From Bacteroidaceae bacterium (lineage in GTDB: Bacteria > Bacteroidota > Bacteroidia > Bacteroidales > Bacteroidaceae): a stretch of DNA of 54,552 nucleotides. Positions 28,401 to 36,475 of this stretch are shown here, piece by piece. The stretch's first letter is position 1. Every line of letters starts with the position of its first letter. The notes below the pieces were generated by a model that searched no databases, was not told where the DNA came from, and was given only the letters and a program-made list of their open reading frames with translations. The position numbers and the translations under genes are program-made. Location: contig JAFYQQ010000045.1 of assembly GCA_017559845.1 (NCBI GenBank), positions 1 through 54,552 on the forward strand. Direction: 5' to 3'.

Positions 28401-29396
28401 ACCTGGGTGCAACTGTGCGACGATTGGGAAGACTGGCCAGATGTGGTAAGAAGGAGAAGATTCTACGTTCAACCGCCCGAATTCTATGTCATTGTGGATT
28501 TCCCCTACCCCCGCTTCGTCAAGCCTTACACCTTCCATCAGAAGCACCTCATGCAAGCGGGCGGCAATGACCCCGATGCCAGAATGTTGCTCTCGGACGG
28601 CACAACCATGATGAGCCAGGTAACAGTGGATTCGAAACGGAATATCATGAGAAAGTTCAGTGACGAGTTCCCCATCTTCCAGATTGACGCTTACGAGGCC
28701 TTCAATATGGCACACGATGCCGGCATACGTTTTGAGCGCACTCAGGTAAGCGATTACGGCCTTGATTTTCCGTATGTACAGGAAGTAAGACACTATATAC
28801 CCACTGGTGGAACAATCGCAGAACACCGTATATGGGACGACCGTATAGGAAGCCGTTATTCGTGGTCAGCGACAAGAAGAGCTATAAACGGATTGAGCAA
28901 CGATCCAGACTCGGTGGAACAACGCAAGCAACTGCGTTCGCACCACGAAAGCTACCTGAGCGGCATGAGCGACTGGACACGAAGAAGGTACAACCTGTAT
29001 TCCTATGCGGACAAGTACATTTTCTATAGCGATTACGCACCGCGACTTGAAGGCAGCCGTCGCTATTGGGGAGCCGATCTGCCCGAAACCGTCATGTCAA
29101 GGACCAATCTGCCAAACGAGGGACGACGCGCCATCTATCGCAACCGTCGCTTTGTACTGCCCGGCTTTGCTGCCTGCGGCGAATTCTACAATCCGGATTA
29201 CTCGCAACGCAAGCCCGATGCACAGCCAACAGACTACCGACGGACACTCTACTGGAATCCCAACGTAAAGCTGGACGAGAAGGGACAAGCTACCGTAAAA
29301 TTCTACAACAATGCGCGAACCACTCAGATCAGCGTAGATGTGGCAGGTCAATCGCAAGACGGAACACTGCTGTGGAACAACACCACAGAACAATAA
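25419..29396 (+). CDS. Large envelope protein with CarboxypepD_reg-like and MG2-like domains
   Basis: 1325 residues, function not established. A signal peptide covers about 1-24 (ALVGMLAFGQ). A carboxypeptidase-D regulatory-like domain follows (about 26-95, DATGEPLPYASVYVSPEKGTMTND). Residues 96-420 are a beta-rich region of unknown family. A macroglobulin MG2-like domain starts near 445 with QEKVYLHMDNTSYMLGDTIW and continues FKAYTRQ. More beta-rich segments follow up to a C-terminal YWNPNVKLDEKGQATVKF. There is no TonB-dependent barrel and no thioester motif of true alpha-2-macroglobulins. Such proteins are widespread in Bacteroidota and are probably periplasmic or outer-membrane-associated. 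It stands alone with its own promoter and terminator. Confidence 0.85.
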   Translation: MLKRFSIFTMFQVIALVGMLAFGQTVKFKAVVVDDATGEPLPYASVYVSPEKGTMTNDEGEFSLVLTEGEEIRISYVGYETMHTTAEQAKRTFRLKRLSMLMQEVTVLPTEKIMTEVAKRLYKDYRGKKRKESNYFYRLTNTFSGTTEMTEAFLRGRSAVNLRDIAFYSGRRVRQTRYSRTESNIGYSNLQHLVDLGPMTVDIPFWKSAVMPMYMKDKVSWQAYHIIDAGSGFRTHPYAYCKFAYNTDIKEVVTGNGNRIYCIDLKMKNGLTYPAVEGTLYVDAKNYRVLSFEGKMRNMALDVGVDFHSKSNSASPVVKIIYTHDRGFSEVESVVATMEVDKLKTRSVLYNMRDYRLPFDDLHQMKSDLVSAIDEAGYDSTLWSNEVVRRTVEEQQLAWFANLTPEEQEEWILAHVDTAFSQSGKFRPLVSRLDKFGKVIPQEKVYLHMDNTSYMLGDTIWFKAYTRQTNTDKPSDISGVLYAELWNHDGYMLQRKQIEIKNGSGHGFFALDKDGMYAGFYELRAYTRWQLNWGVFEHKHSRVSGEWFPNKEFEERFYRDYDKLYSRTFPVYDAPATPENFDHTMTLRVPRRTFKKDPDKRKLVLSLFPEGGNLVKGVPCRVAFEASWNDGQWVEGWLQVDEDSIPVFHRGRGYFVFTPTDKRPKVQFTTFDGEKASAKLPKIEDDGVALQVIRQGESWNILTSVAGKLKPNELAMTVMKQGRIERIHHAVGQPLLISVDSLEAGVHQVTVFDAEGRVYADRLFFSYKKDDMQAGIQIEGIEQQYVPYAPVRLTLKSSTDKADISLAVRDANRTDLSFDNGSIMTEMLLASEIKGFVPDPGWYFQKDDDEHRKALDLLMMTQGWRRFDWRSMAVRGVWDLTQPDEKAPILIGKVYPYDTFRHYSRLERKGNYELPDGLPQPISTKIPREVKVHTELLPFIGTGHQDTVMLDNIYVQEKTTREGKFRIQLPRIYDRSVLYLDASDTTKWTRRKKYTWVQLCDDWEDWPDVVRRRRFYVQPPEFYVIVDFPYPRFVKPYTFHQKHLMQAGGNDPDARMLLSDGTTMMSQVTVDSKRNIMRKFSDEFPIFQIDAYEAFNMAHDAGIRFERTQVSDYGLDFPYVQEVRHYIPTGGTIAEHRIWDDRIGSRYSWSATRRAINGLSNDPDSVEQRKQLRSHHESYLSGMSDWTRRRYNLYSYADKYIFYSDYAPRLEGSRRYWGADLPETVMSRTNLPNEGRRAIYRNRRFVLPGFAACGEFYNPDYSQRKPDAQPTDYRRTLYWNPNVKLDEKGQATVKFYNNARTTQISVDVAGQSQDGTLLWNNTTEQ

Positions 29397-29402
29397 CACA
29401 AG

Positions 29403-29437
29403 CAGGAGGGCCCAACCGCCCTCCTGTTCATTTTTTT
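29403..29437 (+). terminator. Intrinsic terminator after the 1325-residue protein gene
   Basis: CAGGAGGGC (29403-29411) pairs with GCCCTCCTG (29418-29426), followed by a T-rich tail with seven consecutive T. It is a textbook intrinsic terminator seven bases after the stop codon. Confidence 0.9.
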
Positions 29438-29459
29438 AGAGCCGGCGGGACTCCGGATG

Positions 29460-29665
29460 ACATTTCTCAGGGCTAAAAAATGCTCTCGACTCAGTCGCGG
29501 ACATTTCCCAGAGCTAAAAAATGCTCTCGACTCGCTCGCGGACATTTCCCAGAGCTAAAAAATGCTCTCGACTCAGTCGCGGGCATTTCCTGAGGCTAAA
29601 AAATGCTCTCGACTCGCTCGCGGGCATTTCCTAGGGCTAAAAAATGTTCTCGACTCAGTCGCCGG
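29460..29665. repeat. 41-bp tandem repeat, five copies alternating A-B-A-B-A
   Basis: The anchor GCTAAAAAATG(C/T)TCTCGACTC recurs exactly 41 bp apart at 29472, 29513, 29554, 29595 and 29636. Copies 1, 3 and 5 continue AGTCGC and copies 2 and 4 continue GCTCGC, so the array is built of 82-bp dimers. The linker is about CGGACATTTCCCAGA. There are no unique spacers, so it is not a CRISPR. The gap to the ACT gene is otherwise a terminator and short flanks. Confidence 0.9.
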
Positions 29666-29680
29666 GAACAAAAAACACAA

Positions 29681-29703
29681 AAAGGAGGGACACTCCCTCC
29701 TTT
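29681..29703 (-). terminator. Terminator downstream of the ior-paaK-ACT operon
   Basis: AAAGGAGGGA (29681-29690) pairs perfectly with TCCCTCCTTT (29694-29703) with a 3-base loop. On the minus strand it is followed by a T-rich tail, so it closes the minus-strand operon; it could work in both directions. Confidence 0.8.
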
Positions 29704-29754
29704 TGTCATCAGAGCATATAGAATATCCGATGAACACGGATATCCTATGTTGTT

Positions 29755-30171
29755 TCAAAAATCCTTTTCGGTAAGGAACTGAATCTTGTTTATCAACACA
29801 ATCTCCTTGGCACGTTCGGCAGGCTCTGTGCGCATAACCAATACGCCCTTTCCCTTCCACAGGAACGAATACATGTACATGATGCTGACACCGGCATCCG
29901 ACAACTGGCGCACGGCATGGGCAGCCATGCCCGGCTGGTCATCGATGCTCAATGCCATTACATCGGCCAACTGTACGTTGATGCCATGCTCTCTGAGCAA
30001 CAGATAGGCATCGGTGGGCTTGTCGCAAAGGACGCGATAAATGCCATAGTCCATCGTGTCGGCAACAGTGGATGCAATAATCTGGATGCCGGCCTGGCTT
30101 AACAGTTCCAGAACCTGAATGAGCGTACCGCCCTTATTTTCAATGAAAATGGATAATTGCTTTATTGTCAT
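29755..30171 (-). CDS. ACT-domain protein
   Basis: 138 residues with two ACT-like halves: IKQLSIFIENKGGTLIQVLELL at the N-terminus and VMALSIDDQPGMAAHAVRQL in the second half. ACT domains bind amino acids and regulate enzymes. It is the last gene of iorA-iorB-paaK-ACT, 25 bases after paaK, an arrangement conserved in many anaerobes, so it probably senses an aromatic amino acid or aryl-acid related ligand and regulates the ligase or oxidoreductase. It is cytoplasmic, and the ligand is unknown. Confidence 0.9.
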   Translation of the reverse strand: MTIKQLSIFIENKGGTLIQVLELLSQAGIQIIASTVADTMDYGIYRVLCDKPTDAYLLLREHGINVQLADVMALSIDDQPGMAAHAVRQLSDAGVSIMYMYSFLWKGKGVLVMRTEPAERAKEIVLINKIQFLTEKDF

Positions 30172-30196
30172 ACAAAAGAAAATTTAAGGGGTTATC

Positions 30197-31531
30197 TTAT
30201 TGGTAGACCTTACGCTTGTCTGAAACGCGCACGGCTTTGCCTTCCGAAACGGGCAGGGTTCCCTTGGGCACAAGCTTGACGTGGGGCGTGAGCAGAATCT
30301 CGTCCTTCAAGGCGCGCTGGATGCGCTTCTGTAAAACTTGCAGACGCTGGTAATCGTCTGTAAACAATTCCTCCAGTTCAACCTCTACGGTCATGTTGTC
30401 ATTATCGTCATCGGTGGTAAGCGTAATGAGGTAGTTGTTGGCAAGTTCGGGGAACTGCATCAGAATCTTTTCAATCTGTATGGGGAAAATATTCACGCCG
30501 CGCAGAACCATCATGTCATCACTGCGTCCGCGCATACGGTCCAGACGCACATGATTGCGTCCGCAGGGACAGGTTCTTCCCAGCACACGGGTCAGGTCGC
30601 GTGTGCGGTAGCGGAGCAAAGGCATAGCCTCGCGGCACAGGGAGGTAAGGACAAGTTCGCCCACCTCGCCGTCGGGTACGGGCTCAAGGGTTTCGGGGTC
30701 AACGATCTCAACGATATAATAGTCTTCCCAGAAGTGGAGGCCATTCTGTTCGGGACATTCAAATCCCACGCCGGGACCGCACATTTCGCTCATGCCGAAG
30801 GAATTGTAGGCCTTTACACCCATCATTTCCTCAATGCGCTTGCGCTGTTCTTCGCTGTGGGGTTCTGCACCAATGGCAAGCACGCGCAACTTGGTATCCT
30901 TGCGGGGATCCACGCCACAGCTCTGCATCACCTCGTACAGACGGGTCACATAAGAGGGTACGGCATGGAGGGCAGTGGTACCGAAGTCTGTCATGAACTT
31001 GATCTGACGCAACGAATTTCCTGCTGCGGCCGGAATGGTGAGCATGCCCATCCTTTCGGCACCGTACTGGAATCCGAGTCCGCCGGTAAACATTCCGTAT
31101 CCGCTGGAATTCTGGAACACGTCGTCGGGGCGCAATCCCACCATCCACAAGTTACGGGCAACCTGATTGGCCCACTCGTCCAAGTCGTTCTGCGTGTGCA
31201 GGATGACGGTGGGGTTACCGGTTGTTCCGCTTGAGGAATGCAGGCGTGTACACTCGCGCAGGGGTACACATGAAATGCCAAAAGGATATGTGTCGCGCAA
31301 GTCCTGTTTTGTGGTAAACGGAATACGGCGCAAATCGTCTAGCGAGCGGATGTCTTCGGGCTTCAGGCCAGCCTGTTCAAACCTTTCCTTGTAGAAAGGA
31401 GAGTTCATACATCTGCGCACCGTAGACTGCAGGCGTTCCAACTGCAAAGCTTCAATCTGGGGACGGTCAAGCGTCTCCATCGCCTCGTTAAAATAACGGC
31501 AGGCATCAGACGGAAGAGTTTTGTCCATCAT
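30197..31531 (-). CDS. paaK: Phenylacetate--CoA ligase
   Basis: Activates aryl acetates to CoA thioesters with ATP (ANL superfamily). It is 444 residues, normal for PaaK. The phosphate-binding loop is LHSSSGTTGNPTV (about 98-110), with YNSFGMSEMCGPGVGFEC near 240 and the hinge/C-domain start LDRMRGRSDDMMVLRGVNIF near 332. The C-terminal lysine lies in the GTLPVSEGKAVRV region. The start could be the second of two adjacent ATG codons. It is 9 bases downstream of iorB. With IorAB it can run arylpyruvate to aryl-CoA to aryl acid (energy yielding) or the reverse, making aromatic amino acids from gut aryl acids. Confidence 0.94.
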   Translation of the reverse strand: MMDKTLPSDACRYFNEAMETLDRPQIEALQLERLQSTVRRCMNSPFYKERFEQAGLKPEDIRSLDDLRRIPFTTKQDLRDTYPFGISCVPLRECTRLHSSSGTTGNPTVILHTQNDLDEWANQVARNLWMVGLRPDDVFQNSSGYGMFTGGLGFQYGAERMGMLTIPAAAGNSLRQIKFMTDFGTTALHAVPSYVTRLYEVMQSCGVDPRKDTKLRVLAIGAEPHSEEQRKRIEEMMGVKAYNSFGMSEMCGPGVGFECPEQNGLHFWEDYYIVEIVDPETLEPVPDGEVGELVLTSLCREAMPLLRYRTRDLTRVLGRTCPCGRNHVRLDRMRGRSDDMMVLRGVNIFPIQIEKILMQFPELANNYLITLTTDDDNDNMTVEVELEELFTDDYQRLQVLQKRIQRALKDEILLTPHVKLVPKGTLPVSEGKAVRVSDKRKVYQ

Positions 31532-31540
31532 GGTTCTCGT

Positions 31541-32125
31541 TTATTTTTTGTTCATACTGATTGCCACACCTGCATCAAAGGCCTTGAGGTTGGCATCGAC
31601 AACGGTCTGTCCTTTGCGTGAAAAGATGGTCTCAATGGCTTCACGAAGTTGTGCTACGGCAATAATCTCAATATAAGGCGCGGCCATACCCAGCAAAACC
31701 ATATTGGCAGAACGGGGGCTCATCAAGTCGCGCGCTTCCTGCTCAATGTCAAAGGAAACCACTGTCGGGAGTTTGGCCAGTTCGTTCTGAATGTCAGCAT
31801 GTTCTGGATAGTCGGGAATGTTGACGAAAGGCTTGTTGTTGGTAACCACAGCTCCGTCTTTGGCCAACCATGTAAGATAACGCAGGCTTTCCATCGGCTC
31901 CATGCTGATGATAAGGTCTGCACTGGCATGAGGAATCAAGTCGGAATATATGGCTTCAGTGGACAAACGCAAATGCGACTGAACGTCTCCACCACGCTGG
32001 CTCATGCCATGTACTTCGGCCTGTTTCAGGTAAAGGCCGTTCTTGGTGGCAGCCTCGCCAATGATAGTTGCGATGGAGAGGATACCTTGTCCGCCCACAC
32101 CGCACAGGATTATATCTTTCTTCAT
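31541..32125 (-). CDS. iorB: Indolepyruvate oxidoreductase subunit beta
   Basis: 194 residues, the gamma/POR-type subunit that completes the active site of indolepyruvate:ferredoxin oxidoreductase. It begins KKDIILCGVGGQGILSIATII, the typical CGVGGQG nucleotide/CoA-proximal loop. QAEVHGMSQRGGDVQSHLRL (about 36-55) is the second conserved stretch. Its ATG overlaps the iorA stop by four bases (ATGA), which suggests coupled translation for a 1:1 complex. Cytoplasmic. Confidence 0.94.
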   Translation of the reverse strand: MKKDIILCGVGGQGILSIATIIGEAATKNGLYLKQAEVHGMSQRGGDVQSHLRLSTEAIYSDLIPHASADLIISMEPMESLRYLTWLAKDGAVVTNNKPFVNIPDYPEHADIQNELAKLPTVVSFDIEQEARDLMSPRSANMVLLGMAAPYIEIIAVAQLREAIETIFSRKGQTVVDANLKAFDAGVAISMNKK

Positions 32126-33723
32126 TTGTTTTCCTCCTTCAGTTTTTTGGCTTCACGGGCATGACGTGCTGCAGTCTGGATACACTCGCGGCGCGGAATG
32201 ATGACAGACACGCCGGGATAATCAATTTCCTCTTTCAGAATGCGTGTAATCTCGGGCATATTTTTGGGCAGAGGAACTACCACACGCACATGCTCTGGCT
32301 CTACACCAAGACCAAGGCAGATGGCTTCCAGCTTATTGGTACCGGCTGAATCCTGACCGCCAGTCATACCAGTAGTCAGATTGTCTGATATCACCACCGT
32401 AATATTACTCTTGTCATTAACTGCGTCAAGCAATCCTGTCATACCGCTGTGCGTAAAGGTTGAGTCGCCGATTACTGCTACTGAAGGGAAAAGTCCGGCA
32501 TCTGCCGCACCTTTTGCCATGGTAATGGAAGCGCCCATGTCCACACAGCTGGCAAGAGCCTTGAAGGGAGGAAGCGCACCCAATGTGTAACAGCCTATGT
32601 CACCGAAAATACGGTAGTCGGGATATGTGGCAAGAACCTGGTTAAGTGCGGTATACACATCTCGGTGACCGCATCCCTGACACAACTGGGGAGGACGGGC
32701 GGCTACGTGCTTTGCGGGCTGGAAGGCAATTGTTTTGCCAACACCAAGCGCCTGTGCTACATTGTCGGGTGTAAGTTCACCGGTTCTGGGCAAATCGCCA
32801 GTGAGACGTCCCTTCAGAGGGTAACCAGCACCCAGAATGCCGCGTACCTGTTCTTCCACAACGGGCTGTCCGTCTTCTACCACAAGAATTTCATCGTTTT
32901 CAGCAGCAAGTTGCTTTACTAAGTCAGTGGGAAGGGGATATTGACTAATCTTCAGTATGTTGCCGTTTTCGCCAAGCGTTTCCTTTACATAGTTATATGC
33001 AATGCCACAAGCTATGATACCTACAGACTTCTCAGAACCCTTGGTTTCTTTTCGATTGAAATTTGACTTGGAGGCTTCAATCTCCATCAAGGGTTGCTTT
33101 TCTATCAACTCCGCATAGCGTTTGCGGGCAATGCCAGGCAGAAGTACCCAACGTTCAGCACAAACATCAAGCGGTTTCTCGTCTATCGGTTCAATAACCT
33201 CCACAGCGGCACGACTGTGAGCCAGACGCGTAACTACTCGCATTACAACGGGTTCATGAAGTTTCTCTGACAAATCGAACGCTGCCGCCATCATGTCATA
33301 CGCTTCCTGCTGGTTACTAGGTTCCATGAGAGGTACCATTGCAAATTTTGCATAGAAACGGCTGTCTTGTTCGTTCTGGCTGGAATGCATGGAAGGGTCA
33401 TCGGCAGCCAACACAACCAGTCCGCCATGAACGCCCGTTATGGCAGAATTGACAAAAGCATCGGCACAAACATTCATGCCGACATGCTTCATGCAGACAA
33501 GAGCGCGTTTACCAGCATAAGACATACCTAAAGCTGCTTCCATGGCAGTCTTTTCATTAGCACACCAACGGCTGTGTATGCCACGCTCACGTGCCAGAGC
33601 GTCTGCCTGTATAAATTCTGTAATTTCAGTTGAAGGCGTACCAGGATAGGCATACACACCGCTCAAACCGGCATGAATGGCACCCAATGCAATCGCCTCG
33701 TCACCTAATAAAAGTCTCTTCAT
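32122..33723 (-). CDS. iorA: Indolepyruvate oxidoreductase subunit alpha, no ferredoxin domain
   Basis: Thiamine-pyrophosphate enzyme that oxidises arylpyruvates to aryl-CoA and reduces ferredoxin. It is 533 residues. The N-terminal half has GDEAIALGAIHAGLSGVYAYPGTPSTEI, and the C-terminal half the TPP site GDIGCYTLGALPPF...GDSTFTHSGMTGLLDAVND with CQGCGHRD ahead of it. Archaeal IorA ends in a 2[4Fe-4S] ferredoxin-like domain; here the protein stops at VIIPRRECIQTAARHAREAK and that domain is absent, so electrons must leave by another route or a separate ferredoxin. It is the first gene of the operon. A terminator separates it from glgP. Confidence 0.93.
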   Translation of the reverse strand: MKRLLLGDEAIALGAIHAGLSGVYAYPGTPSTEITEFIQADALARERGIHSRWCANEKTAMEAALGMSYAGKRALVCMKHVGMNVCADAFVNSAITGVHGGLVVLAADDPSMHSSQNEQDSRFYAKFAMVPLMEPSNQQEAYDMMAAAFDLSEKLHEPVVMRVVTRLAHSRAAVEVIEPIDEKPLDVCAERWVLLPGIARKRYAELIEKQPLMEIEASKSNFNRKETKGSEKSVGIIACGIAYNYVKETLGENGNILKISQYPLPTDLVKQLAAENDEILVVEDGQPVVEEQVRGILGAGYPLKGRLTGDLPRTGELTPDNVAQALGVGKTIAFQPAKHVAARPPQLCQGCGHRDVYTALNQVLATYPDYRIFGDIGCYTLGALPPFKALASCVDMGASITMAKGAADAGLFPSVAVIGDSTFTHSGMTGLLDAVNDKSNITVVISDNLTTGMTGGQDSAGTNKLEAICLGLGVEPEHVRVVVPLPKNMPEITRILKEEIDYPGVSVIIPRRECIQTAARHAREAKKLKEENK

Positions 33724-33737
33724 AACAAAATATAGCT

Positions 33738-33777
33738 TTCAAAATCAAATCCCCGATGCTCAATGCACCGGGGATAG
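33738..33777 (-). terminator. Terminator after glycogen phosphorylase
   Basis: On the minus strand ATCCCCGGTGC (33775-33765) pairs with GCATCGGGGAT (33759-33749), followed by TTGATTTTGA (33747-33738). It lies between the glgP stop and iorA. Confidence 0.8.
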
Positions 33778-33813
33778 GGATATGATTATCGTATATCTAT
33801 CTCCATTTATGAA

Positions 33814-36378
33814 TTAGACAAACCACTTCACGTAGCAGAAGTCCTGACGGTGAGGCAGGTTTTCATTCTTGGGATACATACGGTAGCAAACCTTGAAGCT
33901 TCCGGCATTGTCAATGCTGTGTGTAGCCTTGAATGTGAATAGGTTACCCTCGTTAGATACCATCTTGAACTGGTCGATGTTGTAAACGTGATCAACGCCT
34001 TCCTTGTCAGTAATCAAAGTAACGAGTTCAATACCCACTGCATCATTCAATCCGGCTTCATCTACAACGATTTCGATATCGTACTTGTTACCGGCAATCA
34101 GATTGCCATTAACAACAGCTTCTTCCTTCTTGATGCTTACTACGTTGATAGCATCCCAAGCATTTGCCACATTTTCCTTCCACTCAGCAATTTCAAGAGC
34201 CAGCTTGTTACCGTTAGCCTTCAACAAGTTGCTGCGGTCACGCAGGTTGTTGTAGAACTTGCTATAGTAATCATCCAACTGACGCTTCATGGTGTAATGG
34301 GGAGCAATCTGGGCAATACTGTTCTTCACAACCTTAATCCAGCCTGCGCTGTAACCCTTGGCGTTACGAGCATAGTAGAGAGGCATGATCTCATTCTCAA
34401 GCAGAGAATAGATGGTAGCTGCATCCAGCTGGTCTTGATAAGACTGGTTCTGGTATGTACGCTTTTCAGTAAGCGCCCAACCTGCACCTTCGCGGTAGCC
34501 CTCAAGCCACCAACCGTCCAATACAGACAGGTTTACAACACCATTCATCAATGCCTTCTCGCCAGAAGTACCGCTGGCCTCTAGAGGACGAGTGGGAGTA
34601 TTCATCCAGATATCAACTCCAGAAATCAAGCGACGAGCCAACTGCATGTCATAGTTCTCCAAGAAGATGATCTTGCCCAGGAACTGAGGCATCTGGCTGA
34701 TTTCATAAATACGCTTGATCAAACCCTGACCTGCACCGTCGGCGGGGTGAGCCTTACCGGTATAAAGGAACTGAACAGGATAGTTGGGATTGTTAACAAT
34801 CTTCTCCAGACGCTCCAGGTCAGTAAAGAGCAGATGAGCACGCTTGTAAGTGGCGAAACGACGTCCGAAACCAATCAACAGGGCGTTGGGGTTGATCTTC
34901 TCCATCAAGCTTACAACACGAGAGGGATCACCCTGGTTCTTCAGCCAATTGTCACGGAACTGCTCGCGGATATAGTTAACCAACTTGGTCTTCAGTTCCA
35001 TACGAGTCTTCCAAACCTCTTCGTCGCTCACGTTGTAGATAGCCTCCCAGATGCTCTGGTTGCTCTGGTCGCCCAAGTGGTTGGCAGAGAAGTGCTTTGC
35101 ATAGAGCTTACGCCATTCGTTTGCGCACCAAGTGGGGAAGTGAACACCATTAGTAACATAACCTACATGGCTTTCTTCGGGATAATAACCGTTCCAGATG
35201 CCAGCGAACATCTTCTTGCTTACCTCACCGTGCAACCAGCTCACACCGTTAACTTCCTGAGAAGTGTTGCAAGCGAAAGTACTCATGCAGAATCGCTCGT
35301 TGTGATCCTCAGGATTCATACGGCCCATACCGATGAACTCATCCCAAGAGATGCCGAGCAACTGGGGATAACCGCTCATGTACTTGCCGAACAGACCCTC
35401 ATCGAAGTAGTCGTGACCAGCGGGAACAGGAGTGTGTACGGTATAAAGAGAAGAAGCGCGTACCAGCTCAAGAGCCTGAGTAAAGCTCATACCAGCCTTA
35501 ACATAGTCAACCAGGCGCTGTACGTTGCACAATGCGGCATGACCTTCGTTGCAGTGGTATACATCCTTTTCGATACCCAGTTTCTTCAACATCAGCACAC
35601 CACCGATACCGAGCAGAATTTCCTGCTTCAGACGGTTTTCCCAGTCGCCACCATAAAGAGCGTGGGTGATGCTTCTGTCGAACTGAGAATTCATTTCATT
35701 ATCTGTATCAAGCAGATAAAGTTTGATGCGGCCTACATTTACACGCCATACATAAGCGTGAACATAGTAGTCCATATAAGGTACATCAATTACCAGAGGA
35801 GTGCCATCAGCATTCATTTCCTGTTCGATGGGCAGAGAACCGAAGTTCTGGGCTTCATAATTTGCCACCTGCTCACCTGCCATGCTGAGGGTCTGTGTGA
35901 AATAGCCGTAACGGTACAGGAAACCAACAGCGCACATATCCACATTGCTGTCACTGGCTTCCTTCAGATAGTCACCGGCCAAAATACCAAGACCACCAGA
36001 ATAGATCTTAAGAACCTGATTCAAACCGTACTCCATACACAAGTATGCAACGCTTGCACGCTTCTTGTCAGGCTCAACATCCATGTACTGACGGAACTCA
36101 GCATAAACTTCGTTCATCTTGTTGATAACAGCCTTGTCCTTGGTCAGCTTCTCCATCTTCTCGAAGCTCAGACGCTCTAACAACAACACGGGGTTTCCAC
36201 CGCACTCGTCAAACAACTTGTCGTCCAAACTACGGAACAGACTACGAGCACTGTGATTCCAGGCCCACCACATGTTGTGAGCCAATTCGGAAAGCTTGCT
36301 CAGTTCAGCAGGTACGTTACTCTTTACGGTAACGGGCTTCCAGCTGGGCTGATTCACATTACTAGCTTTAATTCTCAT
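33814..36378 (-). CDS. glgP: Alpha-glucan (glycogen) phosphorylase
   Basis: Releases glucose 1-phosphate from glycogen in the cytoplasm (GT35). It is 854 residues. Family motifs: the N-terminal DUF3417-type [20 protein letters not shown], then [17 protein letters not shown] near 140, and the pyridoxal-phosphate lysine K608 in [13 protein letters not shown], followed by NLSVLDGWW. It has a beta-rich C-terminal addition (about 730-854) seen in the AlgP-like branch of Bacteroidota and archaea. It is 97 bases downstream of glycogen synthase on the same strand, an operon for storage polysaccharide turnover. Confidence 0.95.
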   Translation of the reverse strand: MRIKASNVNQPSWKPVTVKSNVPAELSKLSELAHNMWWAWNHSARSLFRSLDDKLFDECGGNPVLLLERLSFEKMEKLTKDKAVINKMNEVYAEFRQYMDVEPDKKRASVAYLCMEYGLNQVLKIYSGGLGILAGDYLKEASDSNVDMCAVGFLYRYGYFTQTLSMAGEQVANYEAQNFGSLPIEQEMNADGTPLVIDVPYMDYYVHAYVWRVNVGRIKLYLLDTDNEMNSQFDRSITHALYGGDWENRLKQEILLGIGGVLMLKKLGIEKDVYHCNEGHAALCNVQRLVDYVKAGMSFTQALELVRASSLYTVHTPVPAGHDYFDEGLFGKYMSGYPQLLGISWDEFIGMGRMNPEDHNERFCMSTFACNTSQEVNGVSWLHGEVSKKMFAGIWNGYYPEESHVGYVTNGVHFPTWCANEWRKLYAKHFSANHLGDQSNQSIWEAIYNVSDEEVWKTRMELKTKLVNYIREQFRDNWLKNQGDPSRVVSLMEKINPNALLIGFGRRFATYKRAHLLFTDLERLEKIVNNPNYPVQFLYTGKAHPADGAGQGLIKRIYEISQMPQFLGKIIFLENYDMQLARRLISGVDIWMNTPTRPLEASGTSGEKALMNGVVNLSVLDGWWLEGYREGAGWALTEKRTYQNQSYQDQLDAATIYSLLENEIMPLYYARNAKGYSAGWIKVVKNSIAQIAPHYTMKRQLDDYYSKFYNNLRDRSNLLKANGNKLALEIAEWKENVANAWDAINVVSIKKEEAVVNGNLIAGNKYDIEIVVDEAGLNDAVGIELVTLITDKEGVDHVYNIDQFKMVSNEGNLFTFKATHSIDNAGSFKVCYRMYPKNENLPHRQDFCYVKWFV

Positions 36379-36420
36379 CTTTTTTACGATAAATTAAATA
36401 TTTTTGATATTACTTTTATT

Positions 36421-36465
36421 CTCAACTTATGCTTGATGCCGGACTTAACTTATGTTTGAGCCCGA
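36421..36465. repeat. Direct repeat of 22-23 bp, two units
   Basis: CTCAACTTATGCTTGATGCC (from 36421) and CTTAACTTATGTTTGAGCCC (from 36444) are near-identical tandem units between glycogen synthase and phosphorylase. Shared core AACTTATG(C/T)TTGA. They would be in the mRNA between the two genes. Confidence 0.6.
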
Positions 36466-36475
36466 CTATAAGCTA

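Noticed and set aside
29460..29665. CRISPR array
   Set aside because: Units are contiguous 41-bp tandem copies without unique spacers, and no cas genes are nearby.
34747..36180. 477-codon plus-strand frame
   Set aside because: Antisense to glycogen phosphorylase, whose PLP lysine and other motifs are plain.
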